Of a DNA stretch of 64,000 nucleotides, positions 22,111 to 35,697 are shown piece after piece (the first letter of the stretch is position 1; every line of letters begins with the position of its first letter). The DNA is taken from NCBI GenBank assembly GCA_013397795.1, contig VZTJ01002531.1, positions 310,001 to 374,000 on the forward strand, in the 5' to 3' direction. Under the pieces are notes generated by a model. That model ran no database searches and had not been told where the DNA came from. It saw only the letters and a program-made list of their open reading frames with translations. The position numbers were made by a program, and so were the translations under genes. Source of the stretch: Orthonyx spaldingii (taxonomy: Eukaryota > Chordata > Aves > Passeriformes > Orthonychidae).

Positions 22111-25100
22111 TGGTTAGCACTGATATCCCTTCCAGGGGTTTTTTGAGTTAGGCTGAGATAACTGGAAATCACCATGGGTTGGTGTGATAAACTGCAGCCT
22201 TGTGCTGATGGGCCAAGTGTGTCCTGCTAGGGATTTCACCAGTGCCAGTTCTGCCTAAATGTTGAGCTCAGAGCACCTTGATCTAGGTTGTTATGATTTC
22301 AATTTTGTCTTGTAACCAGTAAGGCAACACAGGGCACGCCCTTCTTATTGATAAAATTTCCAAAATTAAACGCTTAAAGCAAAATAATCACGTTGTTAAT
22401 CCTCACCAGCCTCAGCCATAAAACAAGATTAATAGAATAATACAAGGTGAACCTTCTAGAAGTTTGGACATAATTGTTTCTGATTGTTCACTGCCCTACC
22501 TAACACACTTTTCATTATCCACATAGGTACTAAAGTTACCAGAAGGATTTATAATGAAATATGTAGATATTTCAAAAAATGTATTAAATAAGGCAAACAG
22601 CCCAAACTGCACCCTGTTCTATATTAATGTCCTGTAAAAGTCAGTCTCAAATCTTGATAGTGTAAAAATTGAGGGCCTTGTGTAAAGCAAAATTATGACT
22701 CTGTGCTTTTGGCTTACTCCAAATCGAATAAACCCTTCTCAGTTCTCTTCTGTTTTATGTGAATCTTTATATTGACTCTCAAATCAGGGGAAACTAAGCT
22801 CCTGTTGCCACTATTCCTTCACAAATGAGCACTAAGTTTACATATTTTCTTCCCTACCTTAGATCCCCATTATTATTATTATTACAAGTTTTAAAAACTC
22901 AGCGACTCTGAGATAACTTCTGCTATTTTAGATTTGGTAAAAACTGGCTGCACATTAAGAATTTATTAGCCATTGATAGGCAAGCAGCTTAAAACAGATC
23001 AAAACTAGTCATGGGCAAAATACTTGAAGTGGAGTGATAATTGTAGTTGCTGTAGATATGGGAAAAATAAAGTATTATGTCAAGGAAGAAAATATCAGAG
23101 AACTGTGACACAGTAAGGACAAACATCCTAAGCTCAGTCCTGTGAAAGCCTGACAGTAGAATACCCTAGTCCTGGTGAAATTCCTTCTTCTACCATGTTC
23201 TGATTGAAATACTAATGAAGTAAATGGAGAATCATCACTTCACTAGGATTTGGATTAGGCCATGGGGAAGAGAAAGAGATACTAGGTAAGTTCACATGGT
23301 GCCTGATGTAAACTCCTCACGCTCCCATCCGGCTGGGCTCCAGAGCTGAGCCACGTTAGCAGGGCACAGAGCCCGAGCTCATGAGGCCTGTGGAAAGGCA
23401 GAGTGTTGTATCTTGAACTCAAAACTTCTCTGCTGCAGCCACAAGGCTCCTGGCCAGCTTGGTACTTCAACCAAACAAACATCACATCTGCCCAGTGAAG
23501 TGCTCCAACATCTGCCTGAAAAATCCCATGTAAATAAACCCATCCCTTGCAGTTACAATCATGGAACATCCCTTACAATCTCAAATGTGACTGCAATGCA
23601 TAAGCCCCTAAATATTTGTGCAGAACTAGAACTCAAGAAATAATTACTTGGCTAATTCTTGATAGACTGGGGTGATGTCTTATTGCTCTGCAAAGTCAAT
23701 TGTACTACTAAAGACAGCACTTCAGAAACACTGAGTGTCTTCTAATCACACTCCCAAGAGCTGCATTTGTCAGTGAAGTCTGTAAGAGGTTCCAGGAATT
23801 GTGCTAGCCTAATAAAGCCATATGTCAAAGCCCCCACAACACTTGAAAATCAACTGGAGCTTTTAAAATGTAATATTTGGATTCTTGAATTGAAACTTGT
23901 ACTTTTTACCTTCTAAGACTCCCTTCCCTGCCCAAGAATGTGTATATTCAATATGACAGATGTTTATTCTATAGCATCATCAAAGGATCTGTAAAGGTTC
24001 ATATTTTGAAGGTGCTGATTATACAGGCTGTGATCTCAGCATCCTGATCCTTCCACCTTCCTCTCAGTGCATGGTAAGGAGGGGTTTTTTTCCTACAGAT
24101 ATCCACAGGTACCTAAAGGGATTCATCTTACACTTTTGAACCCAATGACCACCATAAATCTCCTGCAGTGCCTTGTATTTTCTGGGAGGAAGACCACTAC
24201 ATCCTCCCTTTCTTAATTACATTTTTAAAATAGATTCTGAGAAAATTTGGAATGCTTCCTTTGAGTCTTTCCAAATTCCTTATGTTTTCCTTGCTTTTGT
24301 TTCAGTAACAGCAGTCAGTACAAAGATCACAGGAATACCTGCACAGTAAAAAGTTCACCAAAATTACTATCCAGTTTTAATACTATATCAAGGAGAATTA
24401 AGCAAAACTCTACAAAGTTGGAGTAGCTACACCTCCATTGACTCATCAGGTGAACCATACCCCTGACAAGCAGCACAAAGTGATGATTCACCTAAATTCT
24501 CCAAAATAATTGCCAATCCTGCCTAAAAAAGCATAATTCTCAGCTCCAGCTTTGGGCTGACCATGGCAGACACAGAGTTCTACTACAAGGCACTAGGATC
24601 GGGTCTGCTCTTAGTTAATATAGTAACAACATTCATAAGAGTAGTAATTTGTGCTCACTGATATGCAAAAAGAGTGGAAAGAGTGTGGGATAAATGCTGG
24701 GTGAAGTGTTGGTATCTACACCCATCCTGGCCCACAAGCAGTCAGTCCCAGTGTCTGTGCACAGGATTTTCCCCCAGTTCTGCTTCCAGCCTCTGCACAC
24801 TCCGAGGCAGCTCAGATCCACCCACCCCCTCTACACACAGCACGTGCAACCAAAGCCATTCTTCTCTCCACTTTTAGCCTCATATAAAAGAAGAGACACA
24901 GTGGGTTTTCTAGGAATCTCATTTTCTTGCCCATGAAGTAATAAATATTGGACCATAACTGGGATAAACGTCAGGATATTCTTCCCAAAACTTTTCATAA
25001 GATCTGTTCAGTTCTCTTTAAAATGGGGGATGGGGGTGGGAAATCTCAAGGAAATCTGCCTTGAGTCAGGAGTCACCAAGTACTCACATTTGGAGGACAC

Positions 25101-26149
25101 CAAGTCCACCTTGCAGTGCTATGATCCTACAGCATCTTGAGAAAATCAACTGCTCATCAAAAAGGAATTCCCATCTGCAGCCACAGCAAAACAGGAAAGT
25201 GTTACACTTGGATTTACCAGACACATCCTACACATAGGAAGATCACAGATGGTAAAGTTTCAATCAAATATAGGTGTTCTGGGTATTTGCTGCTACAGAG
25301 TAAATAAAAATCATATTAAAGTAGATAAAAGAAGCTGTCAAGGAAAGTATTAAACTTAAGCAAACCCAGCAATGATGATAGAAATGGATGTGGATTCTGA
25401 TTTTCTGGATTAATTCAGTGGTTTCTATAACCCAGGGAAAAAAAAGAGGCAATTCATGAATAGCTTCAAAAGGCACCATTTCTATAAAGAAAACCCATGG
25501 GTTTTTAAGTACAGCTCATAAAAACAAGGGACTATAGTCATTCACTCATCTTTTGAAACCACTGGTTAGAATGAGAACAGGGATGGATATGGCCAGAAGG
25601 GTCTAATTTAAATAATATTTTAAAGAAATCAAGATTTATTTCCCATAAGTAGAAGAGATGCCTTTTCCTTGTGATGCCTCTTATCCTAAATGCCAATTCA
25701 GTCAAGTTCATGAACAGGCAGCTGAATGAGCAAACTTTTTCTTTAATTATAAGCACAAAGTCAGTTGTTCGCTGTCAGAAATTTAATTACAATTAGAGAC
25801 ACTGAGCATCAGTGGAACATAATTTCTCTTCGCTGTTCTAAACAGATAAAATAAAAGAAGCAGAACCTGCATTTTACAAATATGCCTGAAACTGAGTTTG
25901 TTCCTGATCAAAAAACAGGGAGACTTGATCCCCTCTCTCACCACTATCTCACCCCATCCCTCAAAAGCGTTAGAGTAAAAAAATAAAAATCAGATGAAAC
26001 ACTGCTCTGAGCCATAAGCTTCATTCTCTTTTACCTTGTACAGGTGACACAGGACCACATAAATGCCCCTTTTTTCAGGTTTGACAAAACATAACAGCCT
26101 CTGTAGAAACTGATGCCCCCATGGATGGCCCTCTGAGAGGGAGAAGGGG
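22111..26149. other. non-coding DNA, no gene recognised
   Basis: Four kilobases without a supported gene. A short (ATT)5 microsatellite lies at 22,869-22,884. Near 23,150-23,250 the wording of a tgaagtaaatggag type recalls old amniote repeats but is too diverged to call. Stop-free stretches (for example minus strand 23,282-23,569 and 25,990-26,286) have no recognisable domain. Confidence 0.5.
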
Positions 26150-26480
26150 ATCTTTCCTCCTGCCTTTAATTTTTCAGCTGAGAAGCAGCAATCGGGACAC
26201 GGCGTCAGCACAAGCAAACTTCTAGTGTTTATGCAAATGAGAGCAGCAGCTATTGAACAGGCTGTGAGGAGTTTATAAGAGCACAATCAGAACAATTAAA
26301 TGCCTGATCTGGCACGCAGGATGTGGTATCTGTACACACTCATCAGCGCACGCCTGAGCAGCCGCGCTCCTGGCTCTGACAAATTACCCGTCACTAAGCA
26401 GGGCCAGCGTTCGACCCACTCGAGCTGATAATGGGGGCTGGAAAAACGTGCCCCAGGGAGTCACCTCCTGAGCAGGCTGT
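26150..26480. promoter_or_regulatory. candidate enhancer or conserved element, CpG-retaining
   Basis: Carries a perfect POU octamer ATGCAAAT at 26,231-26,238, a CAATTA homeodomain core at 26,293-26,298, and about eight CpGs within roughly 80 bp (26,345-26,424) in a region that is otherwise CpG-poor. The block is complex, lacks repeats and lacks an extended reading frame that would explain it. Among the regulatory-looking blocks here this has the most distinctive composition. The enhancer role and any target gene are inference; alignment with other vertebrates would decide. Confidence 0.35.
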
Positions 26481-27701
26481 GAAAAACCTCTGTAAAAATT
26501 AAGGGAATGGGAGGGATCTCTGCACGAATTGTGTTCCTGCAGCTTCTCCAAAGCAAATTAGAGCTCTTGCTCCCTGCCTTCAAGGGAGTTTTGCTCTTCT
26601 GTTTCAAAGTTCCTTTGAGTTAGTCTCAATAGTGTAGTTCTTTGAAGAAGGCTCTAAAACACTGCCCTTTATAAGTGAAAATAGAAAGCTGTATATTAAG
26701 TTATTTTCAACAAAAAACTCAGCTTGGCATGGTCTTTTCCTTCTCACCACAATATTCTACTTTCTTGTCAACAGTATCTGGTTTTATTTATTTTATTCTG
26801 CTCTAAACTATTTTATTTCTGTGGTGTTGCCGTGTAGTACTCCTAGTAATATTTTACTGTCATGCATTTTTACTGCATCGTATAACACTCTACAAAATCA
26901 TTTTATGCAACACTTGGGTGTATCTACATATAATACTTAGATTAGGTTTTCCCTCTCATGGTGTATTCTGCCTCCAGCACTGTGCAATGCACAGGGATTG
27001 TCGATGGGAAGATTTCCATTGACTTAACTGAGAGCTGGAGAATGCCTGTAACTGCTGAATATGAAATTTGCTTTGGTATTTTGCCCAACTCTAAAGAATT
27101 TAATTTAAAAAAAACCCAAACCAAAAAAACAAACAGCAAAAAAATTCCCTCTACTCTTCAGGTAAGGTGCATTGTTTCCTTTTTTTTTCAATATAGATTT
27201 ACTTTCTCCATGGTTGATATACTGATGGCAAGGGAGGATTAAAAAAAATAACCTCCTTTCCTCCCACTACCCTCCCACTCATTTTATAAACAGGTAGTAA
27301 CTACTGTAAATTTCTGTCATTTTTCAAATAACAAAGGATAACATCCTAGAGCAGCAAATTCTGGGAACCATTTAGTTTGTGCCAGTTGTGACAACTCTTG
27401 TTTTTAATCATGGGGACTTCCAGTTTAATAAACCTTGACAAACAAGGCCTGGTCTTTTTGATCACTATATAATGCATATCTATAGGGAAATCTGTGTCTC
27501 TGTATGGATACACTGCTGGGTGAGTCCCTGCAGTGATGTATTTACATGCACATCCATTTATACAATTTTACCCTGGTCTCACACAAATTTAAAACCGTTT
27601 CTGTTGTGATATTTTTTTAATTCATTAAAAAAGCAGTAAAAAAATAGTTGCCAAAACAGTTTACAGCAAAAGGAGGAGATACAATATCTACAGCAATCAC
27701 C
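26481..27701. other. non-coding DNA with A/C-rich tract
   Basis: No gene was recognised. A low-complexity A/C-rich tract lies at about 27,107-27,144. At about 27,015-27,045 the wording ttccattgacttaactgagagctgg resembles a ttccattgacttcagtggga motif common in old amniote repeats, and is a weak hint only. The 6-bp target duplication ATCACC of the following LTR occupies 27,696-27,701. Confidence 0.5.
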
Positions 27702-27970
27702 TGTGACAGCACAGATACTTTCCCACGGGAATCTTTCCCTTCTTCTACTAAAGTTTACTAAATATAAGATAAGTTCCATGTTACTGAGAGTAGCTTTTGG
27801 AAATGGGCGGCCAGACGCCTGGGCCCAATCAATCCCGGGGGGTGGATGATTGATAGGCAATCGAATAGTCCTCTCTGTGTATATAAATCTGTTATTAATT
27901 AAATAAATGCATTCAGCATTCTCTCAAGATTCATGTGTCCCTTCGTTCTGCTATTGGTTCAACAGCAACA
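27702..27970 (+). mobile_element. solo LTR of class-II-like endogenous retrovirus (copy 1)
   Basis: A 269-bp unit begins TGTGACAGCACAGA and ends TTCAACAGCAACA, so it has the canonical TG...CA termini. It is bracketed by a perfect 6-bp target-site duplication ATCACC (27,696-27,701 and 27,971-27,976). A TATATAAAT box at 27,880-27,888 and an AATAAA polyadenylation signal at 27,902-27,907 lie in the order expected for U3 and R on the plus strand. No gag, pol or env sequence adjoins it, so it is a solo LTR left by recombination between two LTRs. A 6-bp duplication is typical of alpha/beta-retrovirus-like (ERVK) families. It shares ends and layout with the LTR at 54,513-54,763. Confidence 0.9.
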
Positions 27971-27976
27971 ATCACC

Positions 27977-30413
27977 TAAGTTGGGACTAGCTTTTTAACA
28001 AATAAAAAAGTGGACTTTTTCAACTTCTCCACTACTGTAAGTATGACTTACAGCTAAGAACATTTTCTAGCTGTCAGGTTCCAACCTGTTATTTGCTGCT
28101 GTGGAGAATTTTTCTGTCAGCCTCTCTGTCTGCTTTTCAGGGGCTTACTAAAGAAAGGTGGAATGGGAAGTAAGACAGATCCTTACCTTTGTAAAGTAAG
28201 TTACTTTTCATAATTCTAAAAATAAAAATTCACCCTAGGACAGACACTTAACTGTCTCCATCTCAGCTGCAGTTGAAAGTTATGCAGTTGTGTGCCAGCA
28301 ATATTCTAATCCTGTAAAGTCACCATAGAAAATAAATTCATGGACTTGAGATGCAAAGACTTACACAAGTCCTAATAAGTGCACTTTATTTTTGGTAGTG
28401 ACAAGGCAGCTGTGACTGCAGTGACAAAGGCAGATATAGAAGGTGGAGAATAAGGGCAGATCTGCTTCCTGTGGGCAGAAAGATCAGGTCACTGTCAGAG
28501 ACACAAGGCAGAAGAAAGAACCAGCTGCAGTTTGAGCTCAGAGCATCACGTCATACAGCACAGAGGGTCTGTATTTGTATGAAAGAACTGAGCTAGGAGT
28601 GGTGTGGGAAGAAATACACAAACACCAGATATGACAACTTGCAAGGGCGTGACGGGGGGAGAGGATCAGTAACAGATAGTGGGAGCAGCATCCTGGTGTG
28701 TTAGAGGTGAAACAGAGCTACTGTGCACTGGCAGACAGGAGAAAAAACCTGTTGCTGATGGTCTTTGCCTTTTCTTTATCTTCCAACTAGCCCCTACACT
28801 GCACACAGGCTGTTCACAGCAGCACATCCTTCTGATGGAGCTCAACAGGTAAAAAAACTGAACAACCACCCAGCATTAATAGAGAAGTAACCCTGTTATG
28901 ACAAGACCCTCACGCCACACAGTGATGCATAAGCAGTGCACAAGAAGCATCTCCACTAGCACAGCAGGGCCCTGGGCATACTCAGCTTTTTGCTTCCTGA
29001 AACAGGGACCTCTAGAGCCACAAAAGACATCATTTTCTGCCTTGCAATCACGCAGAGCCAGATGAGGATAATTCACTCATAACTTCAAGGGCTACTGGAG
29101 AAACCAAGGACACCATGCTCAAGGCAAGATACTGGAGTGTGTCCTGTGAATCCAGTGTGATTTACCCTATGAACTAAATACAAACACTGCTAAGGGGAAA
29201 AATAATTAAAAATTAAAATCTTAGGCCTTGAGCAAACCTTACAGATAGAAAGCAGGCAACATGATCTTGGATAATAACACAACCCTCATTCCCCTCCCTC
29301 CTTCATTAACCCTTATTCTTTTTTTGTTAGCAGTCTTGGCACCATGGTGCTGAACTGAGCCCAGCAGGCTGCCCAGGCAATGACATTTCAGAGATTGGCA
29401 GAGCAGCACAGTCCATGTCAATTTAACACTATCTTGAGTTTTTTAACTTCACAGCAGGAAGAAAACTGGCCTGTTCCTGTGGTGCCTTTGAGAGGGAGAG
29501 GAACAAAAATGGTAGTGGGGGGTGGGAGCATGACAGGGAGACAGGAATCTTAATTAGAAAGAGAAAACAGACTGGAAAATATACCACTGACATTTTGATA
29601 ATCTGGAAAGCAGACATCACGTCTTAGGCAAAACATTAGATTATACATTCTTTTCTCTCTAAACTGTATCTGTGTGGAGACTACAGGAAAATAAGCTGAA
29701 GGTTTTTGGCTGTCACATCTTCCCTTTATTGAACACTAATGAAGTCTATGATAGGTTACTTCAGACACAGATAGGCATAGGACAGGAAAGGACCAAAAGA
29801 ATTCTTTGAGTTCATCCCTTCACCCCAAGACTAAAATGATCATCAAATGCCATTTTTTACTAGCCTGTCAAAAAAATGGTTTGTTCATACTGATGAACCA
29901 ACCATGAAAAATACTCAACTGCCCTTAAAATGCATCTGTCAAACAACCAAGCTCTCTGTATTCAGCTGGAGACAAAAGCTTTGTCAAAAGACTGTAGGGA
30001 AATTAGAAATGTAATCTCTTGTTTGGGGGTTTGACTGCTCTGATAGAAATAACAATAGAGCAATAACTATTACAATTGTGTAATATTTATATCATCAAAT
30101 GACTCATCTCAGGTATATAAACATAACAAATTCCCTTGAACAAGCAAGAAATCTGTGGCAAAGTCAAAAATTCAACTTGGATCTCACCAAATTCCAGGAG
30201 AGTTGTTTCCTCAATACTAAGGTATAAATGAATAATAACAGATCCTGTGTAGGAATGTTCCATTTAAAGACTAAATCTGAACTATTATGGCTGAAATACA
30301 ACTATCAAGACAAGCTATGGTGCCAGCTGTCTGCAACAGGAAAAAATACTACCTATGTTTTAAAATATTGAGTTAATTTGAACTTCCGTTATGTCTTATA
30401 AAGTCACAACAGC
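27977..30413. other. non-coding DNA, no gene recognised
   Basis: No gene or RNA was recognised. Around 29,776-29,960 the wording gacaggaaaggaccaaaaga followed by a gttcatccc block is faintly like a very diverged CR1 3' end on the minus strand, but it is not strong enough to call. Confidence 0.45.
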
Positions 30414-30430
30414 AAAAAAAAAAAAAAAAA
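30414..30430. repeat. poly-A tract followed by purine-rich DNA
   Basis: A run of 17 A is followed by gagaggagaggaagaagaaa-type purine sequence to about 30,450. It may be a retroposon tail on the plus strand, but no retroposon body was recognised upstream. Confidence 0.8.
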
Positions 30431-31299
30431 GAGAGGAGAGGAAGAAGAAAATGGACAATATTAATCCAGTCAAATGCAGTGATAACTGCAAAAGATCTAT
30501 TCTCCCTCAGGCCTCTGTTTAAAGTTCACCAGATTACCAGATTCTTCTTATGGGGGATGAAGAACATGTGATGGTGAAGCAAAGATGGAAAGCCCTGTCA
30601 ATAGTAAGATCAAAATGGAAAAGGGTGCTGAAAACGTAATATCAATGTTTGATAAGCATCTAAATAAAAAATATTTGAATACCAACAGACGTGAACTTGA
30701 AAGGTTGAATCTTAAAAGTCATTCACGTAATGTAGTGTTCAAAGACTGAGCATTAGCCATGTCATTTCCCAAACACATTTGCACTATGAATGAAAAATTC
30801 TTGCTTTTTAAAGAATTAATTACATTGCATTGCATGTTTTCATTTTAATTGATAGTCCAGTAATATGTCTGGTTTTCCCTTTTCTTCCAAAACAGAATTT
30901 CTTAAGCAGACATAAGCTAAACTCAGCTCTTTTGATTAGCAAAAGTTTTTGCCTCCAGTGTTCACTAATTGCTTTCTTGTAATGCAGAGAAGGAAGTGTA
31001 TCTTTTTGCATGTAAGAGTTCTGGCTTAATTAATTCTTTAAGCGACTTTTCAGAAAATACTATGGAAATAAGGTATTTTCTGTCTATAGAATTTTACACA
31101 TATTTGATATATTATAAATGGTGTAGACCTAAGGAGGGTTTGTGTAGCACTGTTGACCTAGAACTGAGTGAGACCTTGAAAAGATTTTCTGCACGATGCC
31201 ACACTCCAAAGGGTGTCTTCAAGAAATGAGGCAAAACAAAACCCAAGACTTTGAAAGTGGAGTCTTAGTAAATGTATATTTATGTGCCTAAATTTATAT
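30431..31299. other. non-coding DNA, no gene recognised
   Basis: AT-rich sequence without a recognisable gene or repeat. Confidence 0.5.
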
Positions 31300-31410
31300 C
31301 TAGTGCATTATTTTCCAGTTGCTGAGTGATAACTGTGACAGGCCCATTAGCGAGACAGATCCATCCTTTACTGCTCTACCCGTGAGTGCCATTAACTGCC
31401 TTGAGAGAGG
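31300..31410. promoter_or_regulatory. possible conserved element with TALE-homeodomain motifs
   Basis: A TGACAG (MEIS/TGIF-type) site near 31,335 lies close to CCATTAGCG near 31,345, in compact complex sequence that keeps two CpGs. The arrangement resembles developmental enhancers. This is inference; no conservation data were available. Confidence 0.22.
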
Positions 31411-34400
31411 GAAAGAGAACTGCTACTTGGATAACACTGTTTATTAAGCCTGGGTTGATGCAGCAGGGTGAGATTGAACTATTCTCATTTTCTGTTTATT
31501 TCCCATGACATTTCCATAGGAATATTCTGCTGCTTGAGAAGGAAAAGCCTCTAGGGTTAGGTGTGAGCTGCTGGCCCTGGGAACAAGTACCTCTAGCTGA
31601 AGAGCCAACAAGCACCACAGCTGCCATGACTCAGGGCAAGATCCACACTGCATAAACCTTTGCTGTGCTTTATTTTTGGGGGGGAACATTCTGTGTGTGA
31701 ACCGGAAAGGTGTTGAAAGGAGCAGGTCCCAATTCTGAACAACCTGAGAACAAGGACTGTAAAGTGTGCTGCACCTGTTTAACAGATGCAACACGACAGA
31801 GTGTCTGGATTTATCCTGACCACTGGGTATGGAATAATCTATTGAGTCCTCTGAATCTCAGCTGGCATTTATTAAGTCAGAGGGCAGACCTGGCCATAAG
31901 AATTTTCCACCGTTTTTTCCCTGCACAGGAAATAAAAAAATGAATACAACACCTCGTTGGTTAAATGGTTCATTTGCCAGTAGAAGAGGGAATTGTTCTT
32001 TCAGTGATTTTAATCTGCCTCAAAAGCATGTGTTCATCCCAGAACCCTTGAGCTCTCTATTTCATCCCACCATTCAAAGGATATTTCTTGTTAAGGTTTA
32101 TTTGCCGTTCACCAATAAGTTTTCCTTGCATCAGAAAGGATGGGTGCACTTTACCAAACAGGAAACATCTTCTCAGGGGGATAACAGCTTTCATTCCCAT
32201 CTTCTCTTTCAAAATCCACAGATGGAAATGCAGAATTGCTTTTCCTGGGGGTGGTCTAACAGTGCAGCAAGGATGTAAATGAAGAGCCCCGTTTCTTAAT
32301 TGTCCTGAACATGCCAGCTGCAGCTCCATTTTCTACTCTGGTGTCCACATTTGAGCCTTGTAGAAGCCGTGTTGTTTTAACACCTCCTCCTCTCCTGTGG
32401 GCTAAGCAAGACACATCATATTCCAGCAAACTGCTGGACCAGTGCTTCAGAGATGAACAAAAAGGAGAACAGAAGACACTCCATCCTGTCAGGCTATGCT
32501 GATAATGCCAAGTATCATGTTTGCCATAATTACTGCATTGCTTCTTTATACAACCTTAATTTGTCTTTTTTTTAATTGTGTTTTTCCTGCTTGTACTACA
32601 TCGCATCTCTTCTAGGATGAATGCCACCTGCTCCCTCCTGGCTCAGCAGGACAGAAGCTGCCCCCCAGCAATGACTTGGGACAATGAAGCTTAAAGAAGT
32701 AGAATATTTTTAGAGAAAAATGCTTGAGAAAGGACAATAATCTCAGTAAAAATGAAGAACTAACAACTTATACTGGGAGAAAGACTGCAAAAACCAGAAA
32801 ACACGTGAGAGGAATTCAGCTGAAGAACCAGAACCAGCACACAGACCCTGACCCAAACTCTTGTGGCATTGTCAATTATAGCTCCTGTCAGCACCAGGCT
32901 GTGAACAATGAGTGCACAAGACACAGCGGGATTCAGTGAGGCTCTAAAGCCTCTCTGCAACACTTCTTATGGCAGTAAAGAATCAGAAAAATCAACATCA
33001 TTAACAACTGATTAGGGGTTGTAGGTTTATACAGAAAGCCTGCAAACACGGGCACATTTCTTATTTCACGTCTTTGACACTTAATATTGGCTTTCATACA
33101 TCAATAAATCCCCCCTGTATACACATAAAAATCACCGAAATCATTACAAGAATCTTTAAATAGACTGAAACCTCTGCTGAGCTATTAAGGCAGAAATAAC
33201 AATGCAAGCTCTTACTTCTGCTAGACAAAGCAAACCATCTGATTGTAAAAAAAGGCACCTACACTTTATATGAAGAGAGAACAGTGAGAGAAAGGAGCAA
33301 ATGCAACTTGTCTGAGAGCCCAGAACACAGGAAGTGGTGAGCCCCATAATATTCCAGTTGCTAACTAGAGGAAGCAAAAGGCATTTTAAAAAGACACATT
33401 TTGCTTAATTATTCTTCAAGTGATATTTGACTGATATGCCTAACCTGTTACCTACAGCATCCATTCATTCAAACTTCTAATCCTTAGGGACAGAAAAGGT
33501 TTTGTACTCAAAATCCAAACCCAGGGGTCAGTTGCAGTCCTTTCTCTTGGTTTCTGAATATGCCTGCTTTTGTAAATATTTCATGTCTAGCTTTGAACAA
33601 GCCTACCCTAACTGTAGACCAGTTGATGAGCCAGAAATCTGTAAATCTTCCCCAACACATTTTCTTTCCTGAGGAAAACAGCAATGCCAGAGTCTTTCAT
33701 GCCGTCATTATCTGTGAGGTAAGTGGAGCAAGGCACCAAACATGTTCACCTAACTGAAAAGTGGAGATTATAATTTTCAAATAACATCTGTGTGTTCTTC
33801 TCTGTTGCTGCTGGGGCTAGAGGTCTGCTTTGTCCAGGCACACTGCCCCAGTTCCTGCAGCCAACTCCTCTGTCGCTGCCCGTGCTTTTCATTTGAGCCA
33901 CTGAGCCACACAAGCGTTGTTTTGCCATTTGTAAACCCTCTTGAAAGTGTTCAATCTGCTGCAGGAGCAAGGTGTTTACCTGCCTTGATCTCGTCTGGGA
34001 GAGTCTCCAAGCTGACAGACGGTGCTCTCTCATCCATCTGCTCCGTCGACACTTCCTGGGAGGGCAGTGCATGGATGGAGTGCCCCAGCCCAAGAAAGAG
34101 CTGCACCAATTTATTGACTGCTTTAAGCCTATAAACTCCACAGAAACAGACTCAGGGCTTCTCTAAATGCTCCCCCATGAAAATACAGGAAGGGTACAGT
34201 CAATGGGAGCCCTTGAGAGCGCTCCTCACACACTGATGTGTGACTCTCCTGTTTACCCACTGACAATCTGTGTTTCTACTGCAAGCACAACATCCATCTA
34301 TTATGGGGTGTAAAACAAGAGAATCCTCTGGATCATCTACAGACTTGGCTACAGTCTACCTCTCCCTTTTTTCAAAGATGCATGAGGAATAAATGATGGA

Positions 34401-35697
34401 TTCAACACAAGGAGTATCAGTTGACAAAGAAATCTCTTTCCAGAAAGACTCCTGCAGACAAAACCTTGCTTAGAAAAACCCATTACAAGAAATACACTCT
34501 GTGGAAACTTTTTTGTGCATGCTCAAGGATGCAGAGTACTTCACCATGTGAAAACAATCCTGCATTTTGTGTATATATTTACATATATCAAGGTGTGCTA
34601 TCCCAAAGCCCTTGAGTTTGGAGTTCTTGTTCTACTAAACAGAACAAATCCAGCATTCCATAGTGAATCTGTGGCCTCCAACTCCCTTATACAGATGGTC
34701 TTGAAAATTCTTGTGCAAGAACATGATATAATACAGATAAAAGAGATTTCAAAGAGGTTTTCAAAAACAAATACTTAGGCTAACCAAACCACAGTTAATA
34801 GTATGGATATCCAACTGCAAACACTCTGCTGAAGAAGAAGAGAAATATACTGGTTTGGATTCTGAAACAATAATAGTTATTTATGTAAATATGCACTGCA
34901 GTAATTATTTTTAAATACTATCATATACTTGTTCCATATTTACTGCTACTAACTCCCTTTAGAAATTCCAGTAATTGAGTTATTATTATAAAATAAAACT
35001 TTAACATTTTTGGCTAATTCTAAAATAAGTGTCTGAATGAGAGAGGAATGTGATTATGTTGGTAGAATACAGTGTTTTCTGCTTCCCCAAAGCAATGATC
35101 TCTACTGCTAGCAGAGACTAAATAAATGAGATGGAAGGATGGAGAGTGCTTACACCTGTTGTAACTAATTTCCAAGCAAGCTTCATGTTAGAACCTGGGT
35201 TTCCAGGGAAATGAGCAACCTACTACAACACCAGGTCATTTTTCTTGTTTCAGATGGAATGTTTGCAAAATAGTTATAAATACAAATTAAGTTACAAAAT
35301 ACATATAAATACATCTGTGCATGTTATTTTAGGAGCCAATGAAATTCAATAGCTCAGATTGTATTCAAGACAGAAAATATTTCACTAAAGGAAGTAAACT
35401 TAGAGCTTCCCGTGTGCAAAATCGCTCTCATCTAAAAATCTCCCATTCCATACAGAGACTACAGAATAAGTTACACCTCAAGAAACACTGCTGAGTAGGT
35501 GGCAAATACTCCTAAAAAAGCCCCATTTTAAAACAGAAGCAGCAATAATTCTGTTAATATCGTACAGGTATGCACAGCCTTGCAGGTGCCTTCCAGACCC
35601 ATTTCCATTACTGTCACCCAGGACCATCTATCTGTAGATGCCCCTATATGAGAGCGGAAAGACAGTCTCAGCCCAACATTTACTAAGGATTCCAGAG
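31411..35697. other. non-coding DNA, no gene recognised
   Basis: More than 4 kb without a supported gene. The stretch 33,746-34,141 is open on both strands (131 codons minus, 114 codons plus) and moderately GC-rich, but neither translation shows a recognisable domain and no splice pair was found. The stretch 31,444-31,794 (minus) is similar. Both are treated as chance. Confidence 0.5.

Noticed and set aside
25020..25045. Second G-quadruplex candidate
   Set aside because: Only three G runs of sufficient length, so the four-run rule is not met.
29776..29960. Possible highly diverged CR1 3' end
   Set aside because: Only faint wording similarity (aaaggaccaaaaga, gttcatccc). Not enough to separate from chance without an alignment.
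31444..31794. 116-codon minus-strand frame
   Set aside because: No recognisable motif. The length is expected by chance in 64 kb.
33746..34141. 131-codon minus-strand and 114-codon plus-strand overlapping frames
   Set aside because: Both strands are open because the stretch is richer in GC. No protein family, splice pair or codon pattern supports either.
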